Shown in pieces: positions 16,691 through 24,236 of a stretch of 36,744 nucleotides of DNA (its first letter is position 1; every line of letters starts with the position of its first letter). The stretch spans positions 1-36,744 of the IMG/VR virus record IMGVR_UViG_3300021356_000065; one strand, given 5' to 3'. This stretch comes from a virus. The position numbers and the translations under genes were made by a program. The notes under the pieces are model-generated. The model ran no database searches, was not told the DNA's origin, and saw nothing but the letters and a program-made list of their open reading frames with translations.

Positions 16691-16915
16691 TTATTTTAAT
16701 CGTTCAGAAAATTTATATTGTAATTCCTTCCAATTGCACATTTGCAAAATTTGGTCATAGGTAATAATTCTACCAGATATTTGTTGTATATTTTCTACAG
16801 TAGAATTATGTAGTTCTTCGATTGTTTCTTCTCTTAAGCTTTCTATAACATTAAGAAAGCGAGCAAAATGCTCATGTTTGCCTAGTGCTTCTAGGTCTTC
16901 TTGTAGATTTGGCAT
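16691..16915 (-). CDS. Small helical late protein, 74 aa
   Basis: An acidic, mostly helical protein (MPNLQEDLEALGKHEHFARF...SGRIITYDQILQ) with no membrane helix. It starts 4 bases after the lysozyme-domain gene and precedes the scaffold promoter. Small proteins with LEALGKHEHFARFLN.I..LREE are common beside portal genes of marine podoviruses in my knowledge, function unknown. Confidence 0.7.
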   Translation of the reverse strand: MPNLQEDLEALGKHEHFARFLNVIESLREETIEELHNSTVENIQQISGRIITYDQILQMCNWKELQYKFSERLK

Positions 16916-16919
16916 GTTG

Positions 16920-17666
16920 TTATTCTGATGGTGTGTTTTTTAATTGTTCGGCATAATCCTTTAGTGCATTAGCCATATTTTCCATTCTCGTTTTAACGCC
17001 GCCTTTTTCAGTCTTAATGCCTAATTTCTTAGCTCTTTTGACTTCCTCGACTACATCAAAGTACTCATCATTTTTTAAAAACTCTTTGGATGCCTCCTCA
17101 AACTTACCTTCATTCATAAGTCCGATTGTTTTAGGGCTACCACTTAGTCCACCCCTAAACCAAGAACCAACAATGTTATCTCTTAGGTATTTAGGCATAC
17201 TATCAAAACCCTTAATGTTCTTTTCAATAACAGGAAGCCTTTTAGCAATATTTTCAAGCAACTTTGGTTCTGCTTCTTCTTCGGTAATAGTATCGCCTTC
17301 TTTGATATGTTCACCATAATCACCATGACCAAGTGTCAAGTATTCCTCAAACTCATACTTACCTGTTCTAGGATTGTATTTCTTGAGCCTTGTTGCTTTG
17401 CCATGAAAACCTTCTAGGGGCTTTACGACATCTACATATTCCTTGGGGTCTAGTGCAATACTTGTATTTACCTCATACATTCTCTTGTCACCATCTTCTG
17501 GGATATTACTAATTTTTTCTTGCATACCTAGCATGTAACTTTCCATCTCCGGGGAAAGTTTAGACTCTTGGTATTTTGGTTGTGAGCCAATCATAGGCAA
17601 ATCACCACTAGTCTCTTGTTTGGGATTTAAGCCTAACAAGGAACTAAATACATCTGAAAACTTCAT
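16920..17666 (-). CDS. Lysozyme-domain (GH24-like) protein, 248 aa
   Basis: The start is ATG 17666 (MKFSDVFSSLLG), with AAGGAAG about 8 bases upstream and one base after the portal stop. The longer frame from 17915 overlaps the portal gene. Residues about 76-200 resemble T4-type lysozymes: VKPLEGFHGKATRLKKY with candidate catalytic E85, LTLGHGDYGEHIKEGDTIT (111-128) in place of the GIGH core, LRDNIVGSW and LSGSPKTIGLMN matching the C-terminal lobe. The N-terminal 75 residues are extra, with no secretion signal. It may be a virion-carried muralytic enzyme or the endolysin. Confidence 0.75.
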   Translation of the reverse strand: MKFSDVFSSLLGLNPKQETSGDLPMIGSQPKYQESKLSPEMESYMLGMQEKISNIPEDGDKRMYEVNTSIALDPKEYVDVVKPLEGFHGKATRLKKYNPRTGKYEFEEYLTLGHGDYGEHIKEGDTITEEEAEPKLLENIAKRLPVIEKNIKGFDSMPKYLRDNIVGSWFRGGLSGSPKTIGLMNEGKFEEASKEFLKNDEYFDVVEEVKRAKKLGIKTEKGGVKTRMENMANALKDYAEQLKNTPSE

Positions 17667-17667
17667 A

Positions 17668-19767
17668 CTAGTAACTTCCTTGCTCCATAGATTGTGTTTG
17701 AACTCCACCCATTTGTGCTGGGTTTGTTCCAATCTTTCCGATTTGTGCATTTCTTGCTTGTTGTATTTGGAATGTGTATTGTCCCATATACTTTTCGAGT
17801 CTTCCTGCAAAGGATTCATCGGTTTGCAAACGCTCAGAAACATCAGGCTGAGAAGCATACTGTTGTATAGTTTGTATCGCAATTTGTGCACCATTAGGTC
17901 TAGCTGGCATTTCAATACCTGCGAATATCTTCGCTAGGTCATCAGTAACTTGTTTTACAATTTGTTCTGAAGCTACTTGTTGTGGTTGTAATACACTATC
18001 AGCTAATACAGGGTCAATACTAAATGCCGCCAAATCAAGCAAAGCATTAATGTTAATACGGCCACTTCTATCAAGTTGAGTTAATGCTACCATTTGTTGT
18101 AGCTTTTTCTCTTGAACTTCTGGGTCTGTATTTAGTACATCGTAGTTAATTACAATATCAAAGTTTTCATCTGGGTTGCCTTTTGTAAATACACCAGCAT
18201 CAGGTGAACCTGTTACCCTAAAGAATATTTCGTCTGGGCCAAATCGTTGAAAACATTTGTAGCACATTTTTAGTACATCAGCACAATGTGTTAAAAATTT
18301 ATCAGTTAAGAATTGTTTTCTTATTTGAGATATTTGACTAGTTTCATCAAGGCCACATAATCTATCGGCTTGAGCTTCCATAGTTTTTTCCATCTCAATA
18401 GAACCCACAGGACTTGGTGGTGTAGGAGCAAAATCTAAGTCACCTTTTCTACGATAAGGTATCATTCTTCCCGGCCCCCAATCTGTTGGTGCTTGTCCAA
18501 CTGGGTGCATGATAGGAGGCAATGTAGCTAGTGAGTTTCTATCTATTCTAGAATCACGCTCTACTTTTACTTGATTTTGTATACCTCTAAGAATATCAGG
18601 TATTGTTTGAGTATCGTACAAACGCTTACTATCTTCGGATAGTTTTGTAACTACTACAGGATAATCTTCGTATCCATTAAGTAGCTCAAACTTAGCATAG
18701 CCATTTGCTACATCATTACCATCAAATTCTCTATGGAATACCGTACAATAAATGCCTTCTGAACCATCGGCCTTATCGATTAATCTTTGGTATCCATAGA
18801 CTATTTCAACCAACTCATCGGCTGTATTCGTGACATCATAATCAAAATGACTTCTTCGATTTGTAGCATCTCTTTCTATAGAGTCTACATTAACACCACG
18901 AAAATGTTCTATAACATAATCAACAAAGTCTTCATCCCAACCATCGGTTACTACTTTGTTTTGTAACTCTTGTGGTGTGTAGAATGTTCGCCAAAAGCAA
19001 TATGGTGCTCTTTGTGGGTCTGTGACATAACTAGGGAACAAGAAATCACCATCAGGTGCAAGTGTTTTTACATCAGGTGCATTTACTTGCCTACGAACTA
19101 TAGGTAATTCCGCTGTACCACCTTTTCTTAGTTCTTTGATTGCTTTCTTAGCTCTTTTGTTAATAACTCCCGGAAATGTGGATTCTAGTAATACAGCTAG
19201 TTCATCATCGTTTCCTCCTTCAATAATAGCTTCGGCCACCTCTTGTGACATTTGTGCTATTTGATTTAAATCTAATTTTTGTAGATAACTTCTATCTTCT
19301 CTTTGCCAACCAACATAAGTAACTAAAATACCTCTTTCTAATAAGTAGTTAGCACCTAGTTCCATTTCTTTCTTGAATCTTGGAATATAACCAGATGTTG
19401 ACATCCACTTCAAGAAATCGGAAACCATAGTAGCTCTAGGCAAATCATTTACTTCAACTGGGAATGCTTTTACATTAGCTCTACTTAGAGATGACATAAA
19501 CAAAGAAACTAATCTTGTTATACGCTCATCGATAGTATGGGCTTCCATATCGGCAGCACCTTCCCATGGAAAAGCATTAGCTCCATGCTTCCTATGGTCA
19601 CGAGTTTTACCCGCCCACCAATTTCGCCTATCATCGTAACTATTTCTACATAAATCAAAGTAACTCTCTAATTCAGTTGTAGTTTGGTCGAAGGCCGTTC
19701 TTAAAGTTGTAACACTTGGCTCTTTGCCAACATAGGTAAGAGCTTTTGAGGTTTTTTCGTTATCCAT
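17668..19767 (-). CDS. Portal protein, 699 aa
   Basis: Near residues 45-75, DRRNWWAGKTRDHRKHGANAFPWEGAAD is the characteristic start of podovirus portals, followed by a helical and beta wing region and PIMHPVG/GPGRMIPYRRKGDLDF (about 440-470). The C-terminus is Gln/Pro/Ala-rich and disordered. About 700 residues is typical. It sits between terminase and lysozyme/scaffold genes as expected. ATG 19767 has an A/T-rich leader and no Shine-Dalgarno site. Confidence 0.85.
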   Translation of the reverse strand: MDNEKTSKALTYVGKEPSVTTLRTAFDQTTTELESYFDLCRNSYDDRRNWWAGKTRDHRKHGANAFPWEGAADMEAHTIDERITRLVSLFMSSLSRANVKAFPVEVNDLPRATMVSDFLKWMSTSGYIPRFKKEMELGANYLLERGILVTYVGWQREDRSYLQKLDLNQIAQMSQEVAEAIIEGGNDDELAVLLESTFPGVINKRAKKAIKELRKGGTAELPIVRRQVNAPDVKTLAPDGDFLFPSYVTDPQRAPYCFWRTFYTPQELQNKVVTDGWDEDFVDYVIEHFRGVNVDSIERDATNRRSHFDYDVTNTADELVEIVYGYQRLIDKADGSEGIYCTVFHREFDGNDVANGYAKFELLNGYEDYPVVVTKLSEDSKRLYDTQTIPDILRGIQNQVKVERDSRIDRNSLATLPPIMHPVGQAPTDWGPGRMIPYRRKGDLDFAPTPPSPVGSIEMEKTMEAQADRLCGLDETSQISQIRKQFLTDKFLTHCADVLKMCYKCFQRFGPDEIFFRVTGSPDAGVFTKGNPDENFDIVINYDVLNTDPEVQEKKLQQMVALTQLDRSGRININALLDLAAFSIDPVLADSVLQPQQVASEQIVKQVTDDLAKIFAGIEMPARPNGAQIAIQTIQQYASQPDVSERLQTDESFAGRLEKYMGQYTFQIQQARNAQIGKIGTNPAQMGGVQTQSMEQGSY

Positions 19768-19794
19768 ATATATTTAGTTATAATATCATATCTA

Positions 19795-20172
19795 TCAACC
19801 TCTTTTAGGTGTAGGTATCCATTTGTACTTTACTTTTGTGCCTTCTGTATAGGATTCAACATATACTATCTTATTAGCAAACTTGGATTGCTTTTCTCGC
19901 ATAGGTATTTTAGCTTGAATCTTTTGTGTTATTTCCTTGATGTACACAGTTAGAAAACTAGGATTTGGGGGTAGTGCTACTACCTTTCCCCTATATAAAA
20001 CAGGCATTGGTACTAGCTCCTCAAGAACCCTTTGTCCATCTTCATTAATCCAAGTGTTTCCACCCTTACCGGTAACCATGTCTTCATCTAGGTTGTTGAA
20101 GACAAGTTCTAGGCCTTCCTCGAAAGGTATGCCGTATTCATTTGTAATATCTTTTAGTTTCTTCTTTGGCAT
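19795..20172 (-). CDS. Small protein between terminase and portal, 125 aa
   Basis: The N-terminus KKKLKDITNEYGIPFEEGLELVFNNL looks like a short helix-turn-helix (compact, basic), followed by a beta-rich C-terminus ending in PTPKRG. It has the best ribosome site of the packaging genes (AAAGGGAGG, about 6 bases before ATG) and overlaps the terminase stop as TAATG. It might help packaging or portal assembly. No family recognised. Confidence 0.7.
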   Translation of the reverse strand: MPKKKLKDITNEYGIPFEEGLELVFNNLDEDMVTGKGGNTWINEDGQRVLEELVPMPVLYRGKVVALPPNPSFLTVYIKEITQKIQAKIPMREKQSKFANKIVYVESYTEGTKVKYKWIPTPKRG

Positions 20173-21830
20173 TAGTAGCCTCCCTTTGTATTATTAGTTG
20201 TTAATAGATTTCTACCATCAATATGGTCTGGGCCTTCCCCGGAATTAGACATTCGTAAATATCTAATTACATCGAAGAAATCCTTTAGTGGTTCATCATT
20301 TTTTCCATTAGAACTGTAGTTAATTAAACTATCTATGAGATTTCCACAATCCTCGTGTATATAGCATAGCGGCCTATTGGCCTCATCTATGTCTACATTA
20401 GGGTTGTAACTAAACCATTCGTCTAGTGCACTAATCCCTATTTCTTCTTGTCTTCCATCACTAGGCACAAAGTGCATTCCATAATCATAGAATGATGTAA
20501 ACAAGTCATCATTGTTTTCATTTTCTCTCGCAAAGTATCTAGAGTCACCTATACGCTCAACAACCTCTATCCCTAAGTCTTGTTCTATTTCCTTGAAGAG
20601 CTCTACATATCCTTCTACATTGTAACCTATTTTTTTGGATGCTGGCCCAAATCGCCACTTTGGTTCTCCAAAGACAGCCCACTCTCCATATGTACTACGG
20701 TCAGGAAATTCTTTCCTGATATAGACCTCACCTTCATCATTAACTGCAGCCCAAATTGATACATAGTTTCTTGCTCCTGCGGGGTCAACCACTTGATAAC
20801 AGCTGTATTTCCTTTTGTCAGAAATATCTGGAAATCGCATTTTATATCGGTTTTCTTTTTCAGATAGTACATTTACTTCGGTGTTAAATAATGGTAGCAA
20901 TGATGTCATGGATTTTACAGGTACACCATATGCACGAACAAGTATTTCGTCTTCCGGCCTTCCTCGCAAATCCTTTGCTATTCTATCATAACCACCAAAT
21001 GGGTTTTCGTCAGAATGTAAGTACACAATTCCAGCATCTCTATCAGGGCTATATTGCTCTATAGGTACTTCCCTATTGCCAAGGAGTTCAGCACCTCTGG
21101 TTTGTTTTGTTTCTGAACCCTTTAAATAATCACTAATAAATGGTGTATAACCATCAATAGGTGTAAAACCTATTACCATCTTAGCGTTCCTTGTAGCTAA
21201 TCTAAATCTAAGAGTATTTACCAATGAAGCATCACCAAGGTACTCATCAAGCCATGCACCTAGGTTTACACCTTTGCAATCCTTGAACCCAAACTCAAAA
21301 CCTTCTAAGATAGTTTGGTTGTTACTATATTGAGTATATGTCTTGAAATCTACCCTAGTCTTAGTATCAGGGAAAATAAAGCTACTACCAGTAAATCCAT
21401 TTTGCATAGAAAAGTTAATATACCCATCTATGCTCTTTGTCTTTCTCTTGAACTCTTTGGGCATCATCTCCCAAATTGCAGCTTGTTGAATCTTTACACT
21501 AGTATCAGCATTCTGAGAAAAACAAACAATATGACCATTATTACTTTCCATGACGGATTGCATAACCATTTTTGCACATCCAGTAGTCTTACCACTACGA
21601 TTACCCCCAAGTACTAAACACTCATTGTACTTATTGAGACTTGTTCTCATTCGCTCCCAACCATCTAAATCAAACCCATATCGTACAGGGTCTTCTTCCG
21701 CGGCCTTGATTCTACCCTCGTGGTTTTCATACAATGCCTTTAGCAACGATGGGTCATTCTTACCAAGAAGAACTATCTCTTCATCGGTAGGTGGCTTCAA
21801 GAATGGATGATTACTAAATTTCAGTTCCAT
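20172..21830 (-). CDS. terL: Terminase large subunit (TerL), 552 aa
   Basis: This is the DNA-packaging motor: ATPase plus headful/cos nuclease. Walker A is GGNRSGKT (75-82), and the Walker B-like strand with catalytic acid is LGAWLDE (190-196). The C-terminal RNase H-like nuclease shows D349 in YQVVDPAG and D429 in ERIGDSRYF. Length is normal. A GGAGGAGG stretch lies upstream of ATG 21830, in the end of the upstream gene. The nuclease acids are my best visual assignment. Confidence 0.92.
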   Translation of the reverse strand: MELKFSNHPFLKPPTDEEIVLLGKNDPSLLKALYENHEGRIKAAEEDPVRYGFDLDGWERMRTSLNKYNECLVLGGNRSGKTTGCAKMVMQSVMESNNGHIVCFSQNADTSVKIQQAAIWEMMPKEFKRKTKSIDGYINFSMQNGFTGSSFIFPDTKTRVDFKTYTQYSNNQTILEGFEFGFKDCKGVNLGAWLDEYLGDASLVNTLRFRLATRNAKMVIGFTPIDGYTPFISDYLKGSETKQTRGAELLGNREVPIEQYSPDRDAGIVYLHSDENPFGGYDRIAKDLRGRPEDEILVRAYGVPVKSMTSLLPLFNTEVNVLSEKENRYKMRFPDISDKRKYSCYQVVDPAGARNYVSIWAAVNDEGEVYIRKEFPDRSTYGEWAVFGEPKWRFGPASKKIGYNVEGYVELFKEIEQDLGIEVVERIGDSRYFARENENNDDLFTSFYDYGMHFVPSDGRQEEIGISALDEWFSYNPNVDIDEANRPLCYIHEDCGNLIDSLINYSSNGKNDEPLKDFFDVIRYLRMSNSGEGPDHIDGRNLLTTNNTKGGY

Positions 21831-22065
21831 CTATATCATCCTCCTCCTCTTCTTGCCATTGTATTTCTAAGCCATCTAAGGCAGTCATAGTCATATCGGC
21901 ATGGGTTTCGTATATCAACATTCTACCTACCCTATGATTACTATAGTCATAGAACAAGTTACCCTTGTCATCCATAACTATAAACATATAATTACTAAAG
22001 TGCTCACCTAGGTTGCCCTTTACATTATCAAACAAATCATCGTATTCTTTACCTATCTTCGACAT
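21814..22065 (-). CDS. Small acidic protein beside terminase, 83 aa
   Basis: The protein begins MSKIGKEYDDLFDNVKGNL, has a beta-rich centre (YMFIVMDDKGNLFYDYSNHRVG) and an extremely acidic tail (QEEEEDDIDGTEI). It overlaps TerS by 17 bases and TerL by 17 bases, so the three are a coupled packaging set. A possible role as accessory packaging factor is inferred from position only. Confidence 0.7.
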   Translation of the reverse strand: MSKIGKEYDDLFDNVKGNLGEHFSNYMFIVMDDKGNLFYDYSNHRVGRMLIYETHADMTMTALDGLEIQWQEEEEDDIDGTEI

Positions 22066-22651
22066 CTATATCTATTGCATTATCTTTGAGTTTCTGCAAT
22101 CGTTCTTGTGCTGCCTTCAAAGTATCTTCGTAATCTTGTTGTGTTACAATTTGCCGCTCTTCTGATATAGAGGTAGCCTCACCTCTAGCCGTCATAGTTT
22201 CCCTATAAGCATTACTCTTAGCTATGCTCAACTCCTTCAAGTCCTTGAAGCTAACCTCTAGTTCCGGGTCATTCTCTAGCCGCTCACGAACTTTGCCTAT
22301 TAAGTCCTCCTCTAGACTACTTAGTTGCATATAGTTCCTAGCCGCCAATTTGCCAGCTACATCTCGTAACTTGCCCAAATGGTCAGCGTAGTCTACCAAC
22401 ACTTGTATTACAGTATGCCTATCTATGTTGTACTTCTTAACTATATGAGTTTGGCTTTTGCCAATACTATACAAGTACAATATCTTAGCAACCTTCTCTG
22501 GTTTGTGCCTAGATAGACTTTTAACCTTTAGTAACTCCTTGTCCTTCGATATCTCTTGTATCGCTTCTTCAATAGCAGCATTTAACTTAGACTTATCTTT
22601 ATCCTTTGGCACATTATTGAGATTGTGTCTCAATAGTAATGGTGTCAACAT
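22049..22651 (-). CDS. terS: Terminase small subunit (TerS) candidate, 200 aa
   Basis: A helix-turn-helix is visible at about 62-88 (SIGKSQTHIVKKYNIDRHTVIQVLVDYAD), followed by long helices (95-180) that could oligomerise, the usual plan for small terminase subunits that recognise phage DNA. It lies directly upstream of TerL. The start at 22651 has AAGGGG about 5 bases upstream. A perfect inverted repeat (22615-22635) lies within the first codons, which could be a TerS target (pac-like) or an mRNA hairpin. Confidence 0.7.
   Translation of the reverse strand: MLTPLLLRHNLNNVPKDKDKSKLNAAIEEAIQEISKDKELLKVKSLSRHKPEKVAKILYLYSIGKSQTHIVKKYNIDRHTVIQVLVDYADHLGKLRDVAGKLAARNYMQLSSLEEDLIGKVRERLENDPELEVSFKDLKELSIAKSNAYRETMTARGEATSISEERQIVTQQDYEDTLKAAQERLQKLKDNAIDIDVEDR
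22614..22635. repeat. Operator-like palindrome, copy A1
   Basis: Arms TATTGAGA and TCTCAATA, 8 bases each and perfect, flank TTGTG. The site overlaps codons 6-12 of TerS. A second copy with two mismatches occurs 128 bases to the right (22742-22763). It fits a dimeric protein's operator, a pac site or a leader hairpin. Confidence 0.75.
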
Positions 22652-22686
22652 AAAAACCCCTTGAAAGCTAATTTTTTTTAACGGCC

Positions 22687-22713
22687 ACTATATGAGTCAA
22701 TGTACTGTTACAA
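22687..22713 (-). promoter_or_regulatory. Candidate leftward (late) promoter
   Basis: On the minus strand a TATAGT (22692-22687) is preceded, about 15-16 bases upstream, by TTGTAA/TTTGTA. Transcription would start near 22680 and reach TerS after roughly 30 bases. It matches a sigma-70 type only partly. No better site exists upstream of TerS. Confidence 0.35.
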
Positions 22714-22741
22714 AATTTAATTTTTAACCCCCACCCCCCTC

Positions 22742-22763
22742 TTATTGAGATTGAGTCTCATTA
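22742..22763. repeat. Operator-like palindrome, copy A2
   Basis: This copy aligns to 22614-22635 over 22 bases with two mismatches, keeping the core TGAGA-TTGAG-TCTCA. It lies upstream of the candidate late promoter. Two copies at 128 bases would allow looping if bound by one protein. Confidence 0.75.
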
Positions 22764-22772
22764 ACATTAAAT

Positions 22773-22825
22773 AATAGTGAACATTTGTATACTAGTGCTC
22801 AAAAAAATAGTGAACATATGTATAC
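22773..22825. repeat. 20-bp direct repeat pair B1/B2 with 33-bp period
   Basis: AATAGTGAACATTTGTATAC (22773-22792) recurs at 22806-22825 with one change. The 33-base period equals about three helical turns, so both copies face the same side of DNA. Each contains a TATACT/TATACA box. They are likely a regulator or initiator binding pair and lie upstream of the rightward genes. Confidence 0.7.
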
Positions 22826-22826
22826 A

Positions 22827-22843
22827 TGGCCAGTTTTTGGCCA
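22827..22843. repeat. Small hairpin TGGCC...GGCCA
   Basis: TGGCC-AGTTTTT-GGCCA gives a 5-bp stem. Its 14-base part CCAGTTTTTGGCCA is the exact reverse complement of 24102-24115, where TGGCCAAAAACTGG follows another terminator. This may be a minor terminator or a shared protein site. Confidence 0.5.
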
Positions 22844-22909
22844 ACATTGGTTTTAAACCATATTTTTTTCATGAAAATAAATAATTTTTGCATAAAATCT
22901 AATATGTCT

Positions 22910-22934
22910 AAAGGCCATATATTAAGGCCTTTTT
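22910..22934 (+). terminator. Hairpin with T-run in the control region
   Basis: AAAGGCC-ATATATTAA-GGCCTTT forms a 7-bp stem and is followed by TTTTT in the plus direction. In the minus direction it is followed by a shorter run, so it could insulate both arms. Similar AAGGCC hairpins follow early genes at 23532 and 25392. Confidence 0.55.
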
Positions 22935-23009
22935 ATGGGGGGATTTTAGGGGGAAAATAAATGATTTTTTTTATTGATTTTTTAAGGAAAATTTACCAAT
23001 ATAAAAAGC

Positions 23010-23522
23010 ATGGAAAAAATACATAAAAACATAATCAAAAATACACTTTCAAAATTTGAAGGCGTTCAAACATTATACCATCATGAAACAAATGATGTTT
23101 TATTATCTAACTTAAACGCAATTGAACAATTGCATGAAATAAATGAATATCATGAAAAAAATTATAAATTAGGGGGAAATAAAAGAGACCATTTTCAAAG
23201 GAAATGGGAAAATATTTCCTATGGAAATGATTTATGCGATTCATTTATGTTTGGCGAGGAATTGCCAACTTATGAAAATGATTATAAATATTCTTATATA
23301 TTATTTTTACCAAATTCAAAAAATGATAATAATGATAACGAGGAATATAATTATTTCTATTTTGTAAAAAGAGACATTAATGAAAATGTAGTATATGATG
23401 AATATTTTAAAGACATGGAATCTTTTTGCACTTTTTGGAAAGTTGCATGTCGAGCAATCGTAGATGATTGGAAAGTCGACGAAGTTGAAAAATGGAATAA
23501 GCATAATGTTCAATTCCACTAA
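23010..23522 (+). CDS. First early protein, 170 aa, unknown
   Basis: A very AT-rich reading frame coding for a soluble, acidic, Asn/Tyr-rich protein (MEKIHKNIIKNTLSKFEG...KWNKHNVQFH). Not recognised. It has no Shine-Dalgarno site. TTGATT lies 36 bases before ATG, similar in spacing to the TTGACA boxes of later early genes. It is followed by a terminator. As the first gene of the early arm it is a candidate host-takeover protein, but this is positional inference. Confidence 0.75.
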   Translation: MEKIHKNIIKNTLSKFEGVQTLYHHETNDVLLSNLNAIEQLHEINEYHEKNYKLGGNKRDHFQRKWENISYGNDLCDSFMFGEELPTYENDYKYSYILFLPNSKNDNNDNEEYNYFYFVKRDINENVVYDEYFKDMESFCTFWKVACRAIVDDWKVDEVEKWNKHNVQFH

Positions 23523-23531
23523 TGATTAATA

Positions 23532-23560
23532 GAAGGCCTTCTATTTTTTGGAAGGCCTTT
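23532..23560 (+). terminator. Terminator after first early gene
   Basis: AAGGCCTTC-TATTTTTT-GGAAGGCCTT forms a stem of about nine base pairs with the GGCC core, then a T-containing tail (TTTCATTTAATTATTT). The stem is palindromic, so it may act in either direction. Confidence 0.6.
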
Positions 23561-23573
23561 CATTTAATTATTT

Positions 23574-23852
23574 ATGAATACAAAACAAATATCAAAAACC
23601 ATGTTCGAAAAGTCTCATGAAATATTAGATGATGATTTTTCAACTTATAGCGAGTTGGAATTGATTCCAACTTTTTTAGACCATAAAAGAAAATGTAAGG
23701 CCATTATATGTAATGATACATTATGGCACTTTTTTGAAGCATTAGATGAAAGGCCAAATAAATTTTCATGTATTGTTTTAAATGATACATATGAGTTTAA
23801 AGATAGAAATGCATGCATTTCCTTTTTAAAAGAAAAATATTTAACCATGTAA
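23574..23852 (+). CDS. Small early protein, 92 aa
   Basis: A soluble protein (MNTKQISKTMFEKSHEILD...FLKEKYLTM) with no recognisable motif. ATG lies shortly after the terminator hairpin and has no Shine-Dalgarno site, with TTTATTTATG context. Same AT bias as its neighbours. Probably an early host-directed protein, by position only. Confidence 0.65.
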   Translation: MNTKQISKTMFEKSHEILDDDFSTYSELELIPTFLDHKRKCKAIICNDTLWHFFEALDERPNKFSCIVLNDTYEFKDRNACISFLKEKYLTM

Positions 23853-23859
23853 AAAAAAT

Positions 23860-24063
23860 ATGAAAAACGAAATAAAAATAGAAAACCATAAATTGCGATT
23901 GGAACAATTAAAGCTAATCGTAAAAGCCACTAGTGATGAAAATTTAATTCATGCTATTGAAACAATCGAGGAAAAGCTTCCTTTTTATGTAAAATCATTT
24001 TCACCTAAAAGTGTATTTGTAGAAAATAAATTTAATGATTCTAGAATATGGGTGATGCTATAA
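23860..24063 (+). CDS. Small early protein, 67 aa
   Basis: An amphipathic, helical protein of mixed charge (MKNEIKIENHKLRLEQLKL...SRIWVML) starting 8 bases after the previous stop, in an A-rich leader. Not recognised. It is followed by the strongest terminator in the arm at 24074. Confidence 0.6.
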   Translation: MKNEIKIENHKLRLEQLKLIVKATSDENLIHAIETIEEKLPFYVKSFSPKSVFVENKFNDSRIWVML

Positions 24064-24073
24064 AAGAAAATGC

Positions 24074-24098
24074 AAGGGGGATTTATTCCCCCTTTTTT
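24074..24098 (+). terminator. Strong rho-independent terminator
   Basis: AAGGGGGA-TTTAT-TCCCCCTT forms an 8-bp stem with a 5-base loop and is followed by TTTTTT. It is a textbook terminator closing the first early transcript, and a new promoter lies 100 bases downstream. Confidence 0.85.
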
Positions 24099-24148
24099 AT
24101 ATGGCCAAAAACTGGGGAAAGCTTGCGAGGCCATTTTTCAAGCGGCCG

Positions 24149-24163
24149 TTTGAGCTGCTCAAA
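24149..24163. repeat. Operator-like dyad upstream of early promoter
   Basis: TTTGAGC-T-GCTCAAA is a perfect 7-base arm palindrome. It sits immediately upstream of the AGCTAA repeats and about 38 bases before the -35 box, a suitable position for a regulator site. Confidence 0.55.
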
Positions 24164-24164
24164 T

Positions 24165-24201
24165 AGCTAAATTTATTAGCTAATTTTTATAGCTAATTTT
24201 A
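24165..24201. repeat. Three AGCTAA repeats with 13-bp spacing
   Basis: AGCTAA begins at 24165, 24178 and 24191, each followed by A/T-rich TTTAT-like bases, giving a 13-bp tandem pattern. The last copy ends just before TTGACA (24202). The same hexamer occurs four times around the promoter of the methyltransferase gene. Possibly activator sites or an AT-rich UP-like element. Confidence 0.7.
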
Positions 24202-24236
24202 TTGACATTTAATTTCTAAAATTTTTAAATAAAAAC
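24202..24236 (+). promoter_or_regulatory. Early promoter TTGACA-N17-TTAAAT
   Basis: A perfect -35 hexamer (24202-24207) and a 4/6 -10 (24225-24230) are 17 bases apart. Transcription would start about 24236-24238, on the ATG at 24237, implying a leaderless or nearly leaderless mRNA. There is no room for a Shine-Dalgarno site. Confidence 0.65.

Larger units (their letters stand above)
22652..23009. other. Divergent non-coding control region between late and early arms
   Basis: About 358 bases without a convincing gene separate leftward TerS and the rightward early genes. It holds a candidate leftward promoter (22687-22713), a C-tract CCCCCACCCCCC (22728-22739), palindrome A2 (22742-22763), direct repeats B1/B2 (22773-22825), two hairpins with GGCC arms, and G-runs (22936-22953). 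A 21-codon ORF starting at 22961 has AGGGGG before it and may be a leader. It is the best candidate for the genetic switch, pac/cos or an origin. Confidence 0.6.

Noticed and set aside
22961-23026. 21-codon ORF starting ATGATTTTTTTTATTG with AGGGGG before it
   Set aside because: The ribosome site is good, but the peptide is short, low-complexity and overlaps the start of the first early gene. It may be a leader peptide but is not supported enough to list as a gene.
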